Source of the DNA: Lysobacteraceae bacterium UBA6001
GTDB lineage: Bacteria > Pseudomonadota > Gammaproteobacteria > Xanthomonadales > Xanthomonadaceae
Assembly (NCBI GenBank): GCA_002429615.1
Contig: DJAN01000139.1
Coordinates: 19,006-54,245 of the forward strand
Direction of reading: 5' to 3'
Length of the DNA: 35,240 bases
The position numbers were made by a program, and so were the translations under genes. Below the pieces are notes generated by a model. That model saw nothing but the letters and a program-made list of their open reading frames with translations, was not told the origin of the DNA and did no database searches. This document shows, piece after piece, positions 16,410-25,087 of the stretch; the first letter of the stretch is position 1; each line of letters starts with the position of its first letter.

Positions 16410-16422
16410 CCGACCATCCCGG

Positions 16423-19400
16423 CTACAGCGCGGCAGGCACCGCCACCTCGTTGTTTGCCTGCGTCACTTCCCCGCCCTGGCCGTCCAGCACCAGCCGCAC
16501 CTTCGCCCCGCGCAGGTCGGCCCCGCCCGCCACGGCCAGCCGAACCTCCTGCGTCTTCGGCAGCAGGTCGCGCGGCGCGGGCAGCGGCCCGAACGCGGCA
16601 CGCGCCAGCTCGCGCCCGCGTCCATCCACCAACACCGCGGTGCCGGCGGGGGCATCCGCGTGGCCCAGGCTGTGCACGGTCGCCACCAGCGCATCGCCGT
16701 CGCGGCGCAGGTCGCCACGGCCGATACCGATGTCGGCGCGCAGTTCGACCGGGTCGGTGGCCTGCACCAGCTCGAATTCCATCACCGTCGCCCCGCGGGC
16801 GAACTCGACTCCCGTGGCCACGCTGCGCGCGAGGTCGAACTCGCGCACCTGCGCCTTGCCGTCGATGGTGTCGTCGCCATCGCGATCCGCGCCACTGCGC
16901 ATCCGCCAATGGCCGGCCGTGACATTCCAGCCGCTCATCAGCGCCCGCTGCGGCTTGCCACTGCCGTTCCAGGCAATCACCTTGAAACGATCCGGCCGCG
17001 GCTGCGGCAGCAGCAGCGCCACCTGCACCGCGGCTTCCGGGTCGTCGAAGCGCCAGCTCACGGTATTACCCGGATAGGTCTGGTTGCGCTTGAGCGCCAC
17101 GCCGCCGAGGCGCGCGCGCTGCAGGTTCACCGTGGGCGACTCGACGCGGTCGGACCACCAGTGGCCTTCGGTGTTCATATAGAAGTTCTGCAGCTTCTCT
17201 CGGGTCTCGCTGCGGTACAGCGCTTCCAGGTAGCGCTTGTCGCCGCTGTTCTCCCAGGCGACGTAGTGCGCGAAGTCGGGCACGGTGTCCGGCTTGTCGG
17301 CCAGCGTGGCCAGCTCGGTGCCCCAGCTGGCGCGCTTGTCCAAGGCATCCAGGAAATTCTCGTTGAGCAGCGACAGGCCGTCCGGCCCAGCCCGACGCAC
17401 ACGGTAATCCAGCGGTTGCAGGTAGCGCGCGTCACCACCGGAGAAACGCCACGCTGCCCAGAAGGTGTGCAGCACGTCCGGGCCGCCGCTGCCATCGAAC
17501 AGCTCGCCGCCGCGCCTGGCGCCGGTGGCCCAGTTGATCTCATTGGGCAGCACCCATTGCCCCTTGTCGTTCTGGTAGGCATGGGCGAGGTAGCCATCGG
17601 CCAGGCCGGTAACGATGCGCCGGCTGTCAGCATCGGCGTTGTAGACGCCCAGCAGCATCGCCGGATGCAGGATCGGGAACGAGTACGGCTTCTGCCACTG
17701 CCAGTTGGGCTCGCGATAGACCTTGCGGCCACCGAACCAGTTGCTGGCGAACAGCAGATGCCCCTGCGGATTGACCTGGATGATGCGATCGAAGGCCTTC
17801 ACCGTGGCCATCAGCCGTTCGACGGTCAACGGGTCGCCCCAGTTGAGGTAGAGCATCTGGCTGTTGAGGTTGATGCCTTCCTCGTAGCTGTGCAGCTCGT
17901 CGGTCTCGATCGTCGACAGGCCGTCGGTGAACATGCCGTTGCGGTAGTTCGCATCCGACAGCGCGGTCATCGAGGCATTGAGGGCGTCCGGGTCCACGCC
18001 CATCAGCGCCATGCCCGGCCACTGCTGAGTGAGGTCGGTGTCGTCTGAGATGCCGCCGCCGAAATCGCCGTAGGGCACCTGGCGCTGGTCGATCCACCAG
18101 TGGATATATCGGCGCGTGGTCTTGAGGTTTTCCAGCTGCCAGAACGCCCAGGCCGGCATGCCCTTGGGAACCTCGGGCAGCGCCACCGGCAGCGGCGACT
18201 GGTTGCCGTAGCTGATGTCGTTCCAGTATTCGCGCCCCAGTGCGTGGTCGGGGTCCACGCGCAGCAGGTCGCTGATGTCGCGATGCAGGCGCCGATACAG
18301 CAGCTGGCGCTGCGAGGTGGTGTGCTCCTCGACCAGGAAGCCCCAGTTGTCCTTGACCTGGTTGAAGCGATCGGCCACGTGCTCGGCCGTCGCCGCCTCG
18401 CGCGGCTTGAACACCAGCCGCACGCCCATGCCATCCAGCGCGCGGCCGTCGAAGCGCGGGTTGGCCGAGGCGATGTCGATCATCAGGCTGTCATCGGTCA
18501 GCAGGCGGTCGCGCAGGTCCAGCCACAGCGTGCGCGCCTGCTTGGGCCGCACCGACACCGAGACGTCGATCAGGTCACGCGCGGGCCAGAGCGGATCCTT
18601 CACCCGGATGTTGAGCGGAATCAGTCCGTCGGTATCGGCGGGCAGGTCCAGCGCAGGCAGGTCCAGCGCGATGCCATCGAGTCCATCGCGCATGTTTTCC
18701 CAGCCATAGGCCCAGCTGCGCATCAACGGCTGGTCGGCGGGTGGCTGGCCGAGGGTGGAGGGGACCAGCACGTGCACCAGCGGGCGCCGTCCGGCCGGTG
18801 CCACGTCGGTGCGCTTGCGGGCCGGCGCCTTGGCTGGCAGCGCGACCACGGTGTCGCGTTCTTCCACGGCATGGCGGCCGGCGATGTACTGCCGCAGCGG
18901 CGCCAGGTTGTCGTAGTCCGGCGCGATATCGCTGCGCACGGTGTAGCGCAGCGTCGCGCTGCCCGCCGGCACCTCGCCCGCGCCGACGTCGTAGGCCCAG
19001 ATCTCCTGGATCGGGGTTTCCTGCGCGGTATTGGTGAAGCGCAGGGTGCCCCCCTGCCGGCGCTCGAAGGTATCGACGCTGCGCACCACGCCCTGCGGAC
19101 GCTCGAACAGCGGGCGTGCCGTCTGCCCGGGCGCCGCGTAGTCGGTCTGCCCGAACGCCGCGCCGCGGATTTCGATGCGGTTGAATGGCTCGTCGGGCAA
19201 GGTCAGGGTCAGTGCCTTGCCGCCCTCGACGTAGACATTCCAGTCCGGCAGCTGGAAGTAGTCGTTACGGCCCGGCAGGCGCGAGCGGTTGTAGACGCCC
19301 GGCCACGTGGTCTCGGCAATGCCATCGGTGGCCTTCCACATCCAGGCTTTCATGTCGCGTGCGTCGGCGAATTCCACCTTGCGGATGCGCGTCACCTCGT

Positions 19401-20253
19401 CGGCCAGCGGCGGCGGCGCGGCGCGGTCGAAGCCGTAGCGGTGCAGCCACGCCCGTTGGCGGCCAGCCGTGTCGTCGGCCGTGACGGCCGGTTCGCGTGC
19501 CTGTGCCAGCGCGGCGATGCCGCTGGCGTCCAGCATGCGGTCGTAGACGCGGATCTCGTCGAAGTCGCTGCCACGCAGGAAGTTGTAGCGGCTCTGCACC
19601 TGGTGTGGCGACATCACCCGGCCGGCCAGGCCGAACTGGTCGAGCGCGGCGTCGTAGTCGGCCGTGGTATCCACGCGCTCGACTTCGCGGCCGCCCACAT
19701 ACAGGCGTACGCCGCGCGTCTCGTCCCAGCTGAAGGCGATGTGGGTCCAGTCGCTGGCCGCCGGCAGCGCGGGCAGGCGGAAAGACACCCGCGTGCGCGC
19801 CAGGTTGGCATCGGTGACGAAGGCGTCGAAGCCGTGGCCGTTCCAGTCGATGCGCAGCCAGGCCATGTCCCAGCTGGTGTGGTCGGCGTAGCCGACACGG
19901 AAGATCACGAAGGGCGCTTCGCCCACCGGGTAGCGCGAGCGCCAGAAGAAGGAGAGCGTGCCGCGCTCCGTATACAGGTTGCCCGGCGCGTTCCAGGACA
20001 GCACGCCATCGTCGGCCCACTCGATGGCATCGCCTTTCACGCCGGTGGGGACGCGCCTGACCTTGTCACGGAAATTGGGAACCGGATCGCCACCGGCAAC
20101 GTCGGCATCGAAGCCCTGGTCGGCCGAGACGCGGAACAGCAGTTGGGGATCGACCGCGGCGCGCGCGGGCCCCGGCAGCATCGCGGCCGCGCAGGCCAGC
20201 AGCATGGCGCATCGCGCCGCCCAACGGACATGGAAAGAAGCAGCACAAGCCAT
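16423..20253 (-). CDS. Large secreted LamG-domain protein, candidate polysaccharide-degrading enzyme
   Basis: This 1276-residue protein starts at the ATG at 20253 with a signal peptide (about 1-32). Residues 35-250 form a LamG/concanavalin-like jelly roll (SDWTHIAFSWDETRGVRLYV, then FDEIRVYDRMLD). Residues 280-640 are beta-rich. Residues 640-1040 are alpha-helical with many Trp/Tyr and acidic residues, as in (alpha/alpha) toroid glycosidases and lyases; YGDFGGGISDDTDL (728-741) and TDELHSYEEGIN (784-795) are candidate active-site segments. The last 100 residues look like a CARDB-type beta domain. It follows the large TonB receptor in the same direction, near kdgK, suggesting action on pectic polymer. 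I cannot assign a CAZy family. Confidence 0.85.
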   Translation of the reverse strand: MACAASFHVRWAARCAMLLACAAAMLPGPARAAVDPQLLFRVSADQGFDADVAGGDPVPNFRDKVRRVPTGVKGDAIEWADDGVLSWNAPGNLYTERGTLSFFWRSRYPVGEAPFVIFRVGYADHTSWDMAWLRIDWNGHGFDAFVTDANLARTRVSFRLPALPAASDWTHIAFSWDETRGVRLYVGGREVERVDTTADYDAALDQFGLAGRVMSPHQVQSRYNFLRGSDFDEIRVYDRMLDASGIAALAQAREPAVTADDTAGRQRAWLHRYGFDRAAPPPLADEVTRIRKVEFADARDMKAWMWKATDGIAETTWPGVYNRSRLPGRNDYFQLPDWNVYVEGGKALTLTLPDEPFNRIEIRGAAFGQTDYAAPGQTARPLFERPQGVVRSVDTFERRQGGTLRFTNTAQETPIQEIWAYDVGAGEVPAGSATLRYTVRSDIAPDYDNLAPLRQYIAGRHAVEERDTVVALPAKAPARKRTDVAPAGRRPLVHVLVPSTLGQPPADQPLMRSWAYGWENMRDGLDGIALDLPALDLPADTDGLIPLNIRVKDPLWPARDLIDVSVSVRPKQARTLWLDLRDRLLTDDSLMIDIASANPRFDGRALDGMGVRLVFKPREAATAEHVADRFNQVKDNWGFLVEEHTTSQRQLLYRRLHRDISDLLRVDPDHALGREYWNDISYGNQSPLPVALPEVPKGMPAWAFWQLENLKTTRRYIHWWIDQRQVPYGDFGGGISDDTDLTQQWPGMALMGVDPDALNASMTALSDANYRNGMFTDGLSTIETDELHSYEEGINLNSQMLYLNWGDPLTVERLMATVKAFDRIIQVNPQGHLLFASNWFGGRKVYREPNWQWQKPYSFPILHPAMLLGVYNADADSRRIVTGLADGYLAHAYQNDKGQWVLPNEINWATGARRGGELFDGSGGPDVLHTFWAAWRFSGGDARYLQPLDYRVRRAGPDGLSLLNENFLDALDKRASWGTELATLADKPDTVPDFAHYVAWENSGDKRYLEALYRSETREKLQNFYMNTEGHWWSDRVESPTVNLQRARLGGVALKRNQTYPGNTVSWRFDDPEAAVQVALLLPQPRPDRFKVIAWNGSGKPQRALMSGWNVTAGHWRMRSGADRDGDDTIDGKAQVREFDLARSVATGVEFARGATVMEFELVQATDPVELRADIGIGRGDLRRDGDALVATVHSLGHADAPAGTAVLVDGRGRELARAAFGPLPAPRDLLPKTQEVRLAVAGGADLRGAKVRLVLDGQGGEVTQANNEVAVPAAL

Positions 20254-20401
20254 CGACACGCAATCCCCCGGCAATGGATCGAGACCGTGCTCCACGAGCG
20301 CGGTCGGCGCGGTTCCCGCGCCCCCGCGACCAGCGGCCACGGTGGCGGGCCAAGCTAACGATCCCGCCGCCAGGCGACATCCTGCACCGCACCATCAAAC
20401 G

Positions 20402-20431
20402 CCGCATCCCCGGCCTGGGCCGGGGATGCGG
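20402..20431 (-). terminator. Strong hairpin after the large TonB receptor
   Basis: A perfect 14-bp stem (CCGCATCCCCGGCC and its complement) with a 2-base loop begins 10 bases past the receptor stop. The following minus-strand sequence (CGTTTGATGG) has only a weak U tract. It may terminate partly or protect the receptor mRNA, lowering expression of the downstream 1276-residue protein gene. Confidence 0.65.
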
Positions 20432-20441
20432 GTGGTCCAAC

Positions 20442-23234
20442 TCAGAACTTGTAACGTACGCCCAGCATGTACTGGCGGCCGAACTCGCTGTACTGCAGCG
20501 GCAGCTGCCAGGCGGAACCGACCCACTCGTCCGAGGCTTCGTTGGTCAGGTTGATGCCTTCCAGGGTGATCTGCAGGTGGTCGTCGATCTTGTAGCTGAA
20601 GGACGCATCCACCGTGTTCACCGCGCTCATGCCGTGCACGTCGAAGCCCGCTTCCGTCGCCGGCACCTGGGTGAGGTAGTCGTCGCGGTGGGTGTACGAG
20701 ACGCGGCCACTGAACTTCTCGCCTTCGTAGAACAGCGTGCCGTTGTACGAGTTCTTCGACAGACCGGTCAGGTCGGTCTCCAGCGAGTTCGCGCCGGTCG
20801 TCGTCAGGTACTGGATTTTCGAATCGACGTAGGTGTAGTTCACCTGCAGGCCCAGGTTCGACCACTTGCCCGGCAGGAACGTGAACGGCTGGACGTAGTT
20901 GAACTCGGCACCCTTCAGATCGCCGCCGGGGGTGTTGAGCGGCACGCTGAAGGTGAAGTCGTCGGTCGCGGCGGCGCCGGTACCGTCGAGCAGGCTCACC
21001 GGCAGGCCACTGGCCGAGTACGGCATCACCGTGCGCGCGGTCTGCACGAAGCTCTCGATGTCCTTGTAGAACAACGCCAGGCCGAGCATCGAGCCTTCGT
21101 CGAAGTACCACTCGAAGCCGAGGTCGGCGGTCTTGGCACGGATCGGGTTGAGGTTCGGATTGCCGCCGCTGACGGTGCGCGCACCGCCGGAGACGTTCAC
21201 CGTCACGCCCGGGGTCAGGCTGCCCAGGCCCGGACGCGACATCACCTTGGCCGCGCCGAAGCGGATCAGGAAGTCCGGGGTGATGTTGGCAACCAGGTTC
21301 ATCGACGGCAGGAAGTCGTTGTACTCGCGGTCGACGGTGGTGTTGACCAGCGCCGAACCGATGGTCGCGTAACCGGTGGAGGACTGCTTGGTCTTGACGT
21401 AGCGCCCGCCGATGTTGCCGCTGAAGGGCACGTTGCCGATATCGAAGCCGAAGTCACCCATCAACCAGAAGCCGGTGTCCTTCTCTTCCACGCTGCGGGT
21501 GTTCACCGCGCGCTCGGCCAGGGCGAAGGTGCCCGAATTGCTGTAGATGTCCAGCGCATCGGCGATCGCGTCCAGGTTCGGGATCACCCAGGTGCCCGGA
21601 TAACCGGTGATGCCGCCCAGGCTGGCCAGTTCGGTGAAGTCGACCGGAACGATCTTGTTGCCGGTGGAGAAGTTCGGCACCGAGACCTCGGATGCACGAC
21701 GCAGCTCCTTGGTCTTGAAGGTGTAGTCCTTGTACTGGACGCCGCCCTTCAGGGTGAAGCCGGACGCCATGTTCCAGGTGAAGTCCAGGTCACCGATGTC
21801 ATAGTCGTTATCGACGTACTGCGGGCGCAGGCGGATTTCGGCCAGCGTCCAGCCACTGCCGTCGGTCGGGTCGATACCGTAGTTGAACACCGGCGAGCGG
21901 CTGTTGCCACGGTAGTCGTAGCTGTAGCCGTCGACGTTGAGCTTGTCCATGATGATCGTGGTCTGGATCGGGTTCTCATGCTTGGAGCTTGAGGTGCCGA
22001 TCTGGCCGTTGATCTTGAAGGCATCGCTGAAGCGGTGTTCGCCGGCAAGCGAGAGCTGCTTGAAGGTGGTGTTCCACTCGTCGTAGCGATGCTCGGTACG
22101 GATGTCGACGTTGTCGAACTGGCCGTACAGCAGCGCGCCGGTTTCCGGGTCGATGTAGCCGTCGTTGACCAGCATCTCCGGCTTGCCGTTCTGCGAGGCG
22201 CCACGCGAGAAGGAGATCGCCTCGATGTACTTCTCGGTGCGCTTGGCATCGATCTTGGAGTACATGCCGTCGAGGGTGAACTCGGTGTTGTCGCCCGGCT
22301 TCCACTGCAGTGAGCCGGTCAGGCCGGTGCGCTTCTGGTCGTGTTCCATCAGCGTGTAACGCGGGAAGCGCGGGCTCCACACGTTGGCGTCGCGCGCCTC
22401 CTGGAACGGCGAGGCCGGGTTGAAGCCGTTGTTGGCGGTGCCGCCGGCCCAACGTCCGCTGTTGCTGCCTTCTTCCAGCAGCTGGCGCTCGGAGTAGGCG
22501 AAGGAGAACAGTGCGCCGAAGGTGCCGTCGGCCCAGCTGTTGGCGATCAGGCCGGCCACGCGCGGCGAGGCCTTCTCGGCCATGTCGTTGTAGGCGGCCT
22601 GCGCGCTGCCGGCCAGGGTGAAGCCGTCATAGTCGAACGGGTGCGCGGTGCGCAGGTCGACGGTCGCGCCGAGCGAGCCTTCTTCCACGTCCGCCGAGGC
22701 GGTCTTGCGCACGATCAGCTGGGTGAACAGGTCCGAGGCGAAGACGTTGAAGTCGAAGCCACGCGAGCGGTTGGAACCGCCGGACTGGTCCGAGCCGCCG
22801 ACGGTGGTCAGCGCTTCCATGCCATTGATGCGCACGCGGGTGAAATCCGGGCCCAGGCCACGCACCGAGATGTTGCGGCCTTCGCCGGCATCGCGGGTGA
22901 TGACCACGCCGGGAATGCGCTGCAGCGATTCGGCCAGGTTGGTGTCCGGGAAATTGGCGATGTCTTCGGCGACGATGGCGTCGACCATGCCGGTCTCGCC
23001 ACGCTTGATGTCCAGCGCCTTCTCAACCGAGGCGCGATAGCCGGTGACGGTCACGGTGTCCAGGTCGACTGCCCCTTGGGCCTGCTCCGCGCTGATTGCC
23101 TCCTGCGCCTGGTGACCGGTCGGGTCCGCCTGTTGGGCGTTCTGGGCAAAAGCGGCGTTGGCCTGCAGGGCCAGGCCGATCGAAAGCGCGAGCAAGGTAA
23201 CCGGTGTCTTCCGGCTAGAAATACGAGATTGCAT
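20442..23234 (-). CDS. TonB-dependent receptor, Xanthomonas/Caulobacter carbohydrate type
   Basis: This 930-residue outer-membrane receptor has a signal peptide ending at AFA (residue 30), TonB box near DLDTVTVTG (57-65), plug with NLAESLQRIPGVVITRD (99-115) and GRNISVRGLGPDFTRVRING (119-138), and a long barrel ending YMLGVRYKF with the terminal aromatic. This is the pattern of the large receptors used for oligosaccharide uptake in Xanthomonas and Caulobacter. The ATG at 23234 has a GGGAGG site just upstream; the open frame before it is 5' leader. It is divergent from kdgK with an operator-like site at 23292, so oligogalacturonate or rhamnogalacturonan fragments are the likely substrate. Confidence 0.93.
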   Translation of the reverse strand: MQSRISSRKTPVTLLALSIGLALQANAAFAQNAQQADPTGHQAQEAISAEQAQGAVDLDTVTVTGYRASVEKALDIKRGETGMVDAIVAEDIANFPDTNLAESLQRIPGVVITRDAGEGRNISVRGLGPDFTRVRINGMEALTTVGGSDQSGGSNRSRGFDFNVFASDLFTQLIVRKTASADVEEGSLGATVDLRTAHPFDYDGFTLAGSAQAAYNDMAEKASPRVAGLIANSWADGTFGALFSFAYSERQLLEEGSNSGRWAGGTANNGFNPASPFQEARDANVWSPRFPRYTLMEHDQKRTGLTGSLQWKPGDNTEFTLDGMYSKIDAKRTEKYIEAISFSRGASQNGKPEMLVNDGYIDPETGALLYGQFDNVDIRTEHRYDEWNTTFKQLSLAGEHRFSDAFKINGQIGTSSSKHENPIQTTIIMDKLNVDGYSYDYRGNSRSPVFNYGIDPTDGSGWTLAEIRLRPQYVDNDYDIGDLDFTWNMASGFTLKGGVQYKDYTFKTKELRRASEVSVPNFSTGNKIVPVDFTELASLGGITGYPGTWVIPNLDAIADALDIYSNSGTFALAERAVNTRSVEEKDTGFWLMGDFGFDIGNVPFSGNIGGRYVKTKQSSTGYATIGSALVNTTVDREYNDFLPSMNLVANITPDFLIRFGAAKVMSRPGLGSLTPGVTVNVSGGARTVSGGNPNLNPIRAKTADLGFEWYFDEGSMLGLALFYKDIESFVQTARTVMPYSASGLPVSLLDGTGAAATDDFTFSVPLNTPGGDLKGAEFNYVQPFTFLPGKWSNLGLQVNYTYVDSKIQYLTTTGANSLETDLTGLSKNSYNGTLFYEGEKFSGRVSYTHRDDYLTQVPATEAGFDVHGMSAVNTVDASFSYKIDDHLQITLEGINLTNEASDEWVGSAWQLPLQYSEFGRQYMLGVRYKF

Positions 23235-23291
23235 GTCCTCCCCTCCCAAGGGTCCATGAACTACGTTGTTTTCCAGGTAGTGTTCCAACGG

Positions 23292-23307
23292 ATGACACCG
23301 CTGGCCA
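23292..23307 (+). promoter_or_regulatory. Putative LacI-family operator, receptor side
   Basis: ATGACACCGCTGGCCA matches the kduI site in its first nine bases and in T11, G12, G13, C15 and A16. It lies 58 bases upstream of the receptor start. The central G is changed to C, so it may be a weaker site. Confidence 0.5.
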
Positions 23308-23469
23308 AAAAGACGTTAGCAGCTGCTTCACGCCGTCACATCTTGCAGCGCAGCAAGGTTTGCGGGGTTTTTGTGCCCAATCCGGGCATACACCCCCGAT
23401 TGTTTTACCCATGATGTCAAAACGGCCACAAACTGCGACGCTGGCGGGACATTTTCAACGGCTTGTAGA

Positions 23470-23485
23470 ATGACACCGATGGTCA
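23470..23485 (+). promoter_or_regulatory. Putative LacI-family operator, kdgK side
   Basis: ATGACACCGATGGTCA differs from the kduI site (ATGACACCGGTGGTCA) at one base of 16. It overlaps a TAGAAT -10-like box (23466-23471) and ends 46 bases before the kdgK ATG. It stands in the same orientation as the 23292 site, 178 bases away, so the two could be bridged by one repressor tetramer. Confidence 0.65.
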
Positions 23486-23531
23486 GTTTCACACTGGTTA
23501 CCCTGCCCCGTCCGCACCAAGGAAAAGCCGC

Positions 23532-24554
23532 ATGCGTCGTACCCGCGTGGTCTGTTTCGGAGAACTGCTGTTGCGCCTGGGCGCACCGGGCCGTGAGCTG
23601 CTGCTGCAGTCACCGCGGCTGGACGTGCATGTCGGCGGTGCGGAAGCAAACGTCGCGGTATCGCTGGCGCATTTCGGCCACGAGGTGGCGATGCTCGGCA
23701 CCGTGGCCGACAACCCGCTCGGCGCCGCGGCGACTGGCGAGCTGCGCCGGCATGGCGTCGATACCGCGCGGGTGCGTGCGGTCCCCGGACGCATGGGCCT
23801 GTACTTCCTCACCACCGGCGCGGGCCATCGCGCCAGCGAGGTGGTCTACGACCGCGCCGATTCCGCCTTCGCATTGGCGCCGCCGCAGGATTACGACTGG
23901 CAGGCGCTGCTGCAGGGCGCTGACTGGCTGCATCTGTCAGGCGTGAGTCCGGCGCTGGGTCCCGAGGCGGCGCAGGCCACGATCGCGGCGGCGCGTGCGG
24001 CGCGGGCGCTGGGCGTGCGCGTGTCGTTCGACGGCAACTTCCGCCCCAAGCTCTGGCAGCGCTGGCAGGGCGATGCCGCCGGCGTGCTGCGCGAACTGTT
24101 CGCCTGTGCCGACATCGTCTTCGCCGACTATCGCGACATCGGCGTGGTGCTGGGGGGCGAGTTCACCCAGGAAGATGTGCGCGAGCGTGTGCGGGCGGCG
24201 GCGGCGATGGCGTTCGCGGCATTTCCGCAGCTGCGCTGGATGGCATGCACGCAGCGGGCGACGCTGAGCGTGGACCATCACAGCCTGGGGGCGATGCTGC
24301 TGGGGAGTGATGGCACCGAAGCGCTCGCGCCGGCCGAATCGGTTACTGCCATCGTCGATCGCATCGGTGGTGGCGATGCGTTCGCCGCCGGCGTGTTGCA
24401 TGGGTTGATCGATGGGCGAAGCGCGGAAGGTGCGGTGCGCTTCGGGTTGGCCGCGGCGTGTTTGAAGCACACGATTCCCGGCGACTTCAATCCGGTATCG
24501 GTGGACGAGGTGGAAGCGCTGATCGGCGAAGGTCGGTTTGATGTGAGGCGTTGA
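23532..24554 (+). CDS. kdgK: 2-dehydro-3-deoxygluconokinase KdgK
   Basis: This 340-residue PfkB-family sugar kinase phosphorylates 2-keto-3-deoxygluconate to 2-keto-3-deoxy-6-phosphogluconate with ATP. The N-terminal substrate motif GGAEANVAVSLAHFG (35-49), the central FDGNFRPKLW (166-175) and the PfkB signature DRIGGGDAFAAG (276-287) with catalytic base D282 are all present; FDxNxRxxLW is typical of KDG kinases. The ATG has an AAGGA site 8 bases upstream. The aldolase for the product is not in this window. Expression is probably controlled by the operator at 23470-23485. Confidence 0.94.
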   Translation: MRRTRVVCFGELLLRLGAPGRELLLQSPRLDVHVGGAEANVAVSLAHFGHEVAMLGTVADNPLGAAATGELRRHGVDTARVRAVPGRMGLYFLTTGAGHRASEVVYDRADSAFALAPPQDYDWQALLQGADWLHLSGVSPALGPEAAQATIAAARAARALGVRVSFDGNFRPKLWQRWQGDAAGVLRELFACADIVFADYRDIGVVLGGEFTQEDVRERVRAAAAMAFAAFPQLRWMACTQRATLSVDHHSLGAMLLGSDGTEALAPAESVTAIVDRIGGGDAFAAGVLHGLIDGRSAEGAVRFGLAAACLKHTIPGDFNPVSVDEVEALIGEGRFDVRR

Positions 24555-24581
24555 GGCGGCGGTTGCGCGGTTTGAGGCCTG

Positions 24582-24637
24582 TGTAGGAGCGGCTTCAGCC
24601 GCGACATTGTGCCGTCGGGGCTGAAGCCCCTCCTACA
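24582..24637. repeat. Inverted pair of the dispersed 24-base repeat
   Basis: A forward copy (24582-24605) and an inverted, slightly diverged copy (24614-24637, core GGGGCTGAAGCCCC) are separated by 8 bases. The pair forms a cruciform or long hairpin like the BIME arrangement of REP elements. It lies between the convergent kdgK and small membrane-protein genes, directly beside the terminator palindrome. Confidence 0.85.
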
Positions 24638-24671
24638 AAAAACAAAGCGGCCGATCGGCCGCTTTGTTTTT
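24638..24671. terminator. Bidirectional intrinsic terminator, perfect palindrome
   Basis: The 34 bases are a perfect palindrome (17-bp arms) centred on CGATCG, with GC-rich inner arms (AAAGCGGCCGATCGGCCGC core) flanked by A5 on the left and T5 on the right. Each strand therefore gives a GC stem followed by a U run. It ends kdgK from the left and the 105-residue gene from the right. Confidence 0.9.
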
Positions 24672-24685
24672 GATGCTGGCGATTC

Positions 24686-25003
24686 TCAGCGTGCCCGCTG
24701 GCGCGCCCGCTCGATCCGTTCCAATTGCACCTGCGCCAGCGCGGCGATGCGCGGCTGCGCCAAGCGCACGCCGATCTGGTACCAGACCACCAGCGACAAG
24801 CACAGCGGCCACACAGAGAACGCGGTATCGCGCCACGCGGCAAAAGCCCAAGCCGTCAGCGGCAGCGACACCGCCAGCCACGCCCACGCCTGCCACGCCG
24901 TGCGCAGCGCATGCTGCACCTGGCCGGCGAGAATCTCCGCGGCGGTATCACGGCGCAGGCCGTACTGCTTCACCAGGCGGTCGACATTCCAGGTCGGGGT
25001 CAT
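24686..25003 (-). CDS. Small two-helix membrane protein, hypothetical
   Basis: This 105-residue protein has two closely spaced hydrophobic segments (about residues 38-56 and 61-78) between a charged N-terminus (TWNVDRLVKQYGLRRDTAAEIL) and a basic helical tail (LERIERARQRAR). An AAGGA site lies 7 to 8 bases before the ATG at 25003 and the stop is followed by the palindromic terminator, which supports a real gene. I do not recognise the family. It follows the M2 peptidase stop region in the same direction only by position upstream; no operon is evident. Confidence 0.6.
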   Translation of the reverse strand: MTPTWNVDRLVKQYGLRRDTAAEILAGQVQHALRTAWQAWAWLAVSLPLTAWAFAAWRDTAFSVWPLCLSLVVWYQIGVRLAQPRIAALAQVQLERIERARQRAR

Positions 25004-25087
25004 GGTCAGTTCCTTGCGTGGGGGCGATCACCCCCAGTGTCCCCGCGCCGGCGCGTGCATGCAAGCACGCACCGGGCGGGCAGGGCG

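Noticed and set aside
16254..16422. Possible Fur box ahead of the siderophore receptor
   Set aside because: No stretch resembles repeated GATAAT; the region is GC-rich throughout.
16015..20358. Two long plus-strand frames (677 and 752 codons)
   Set aside because: Both mirror the 1276-residue secreted protein gene on the minus strand and lack motifs or ribosome sites.
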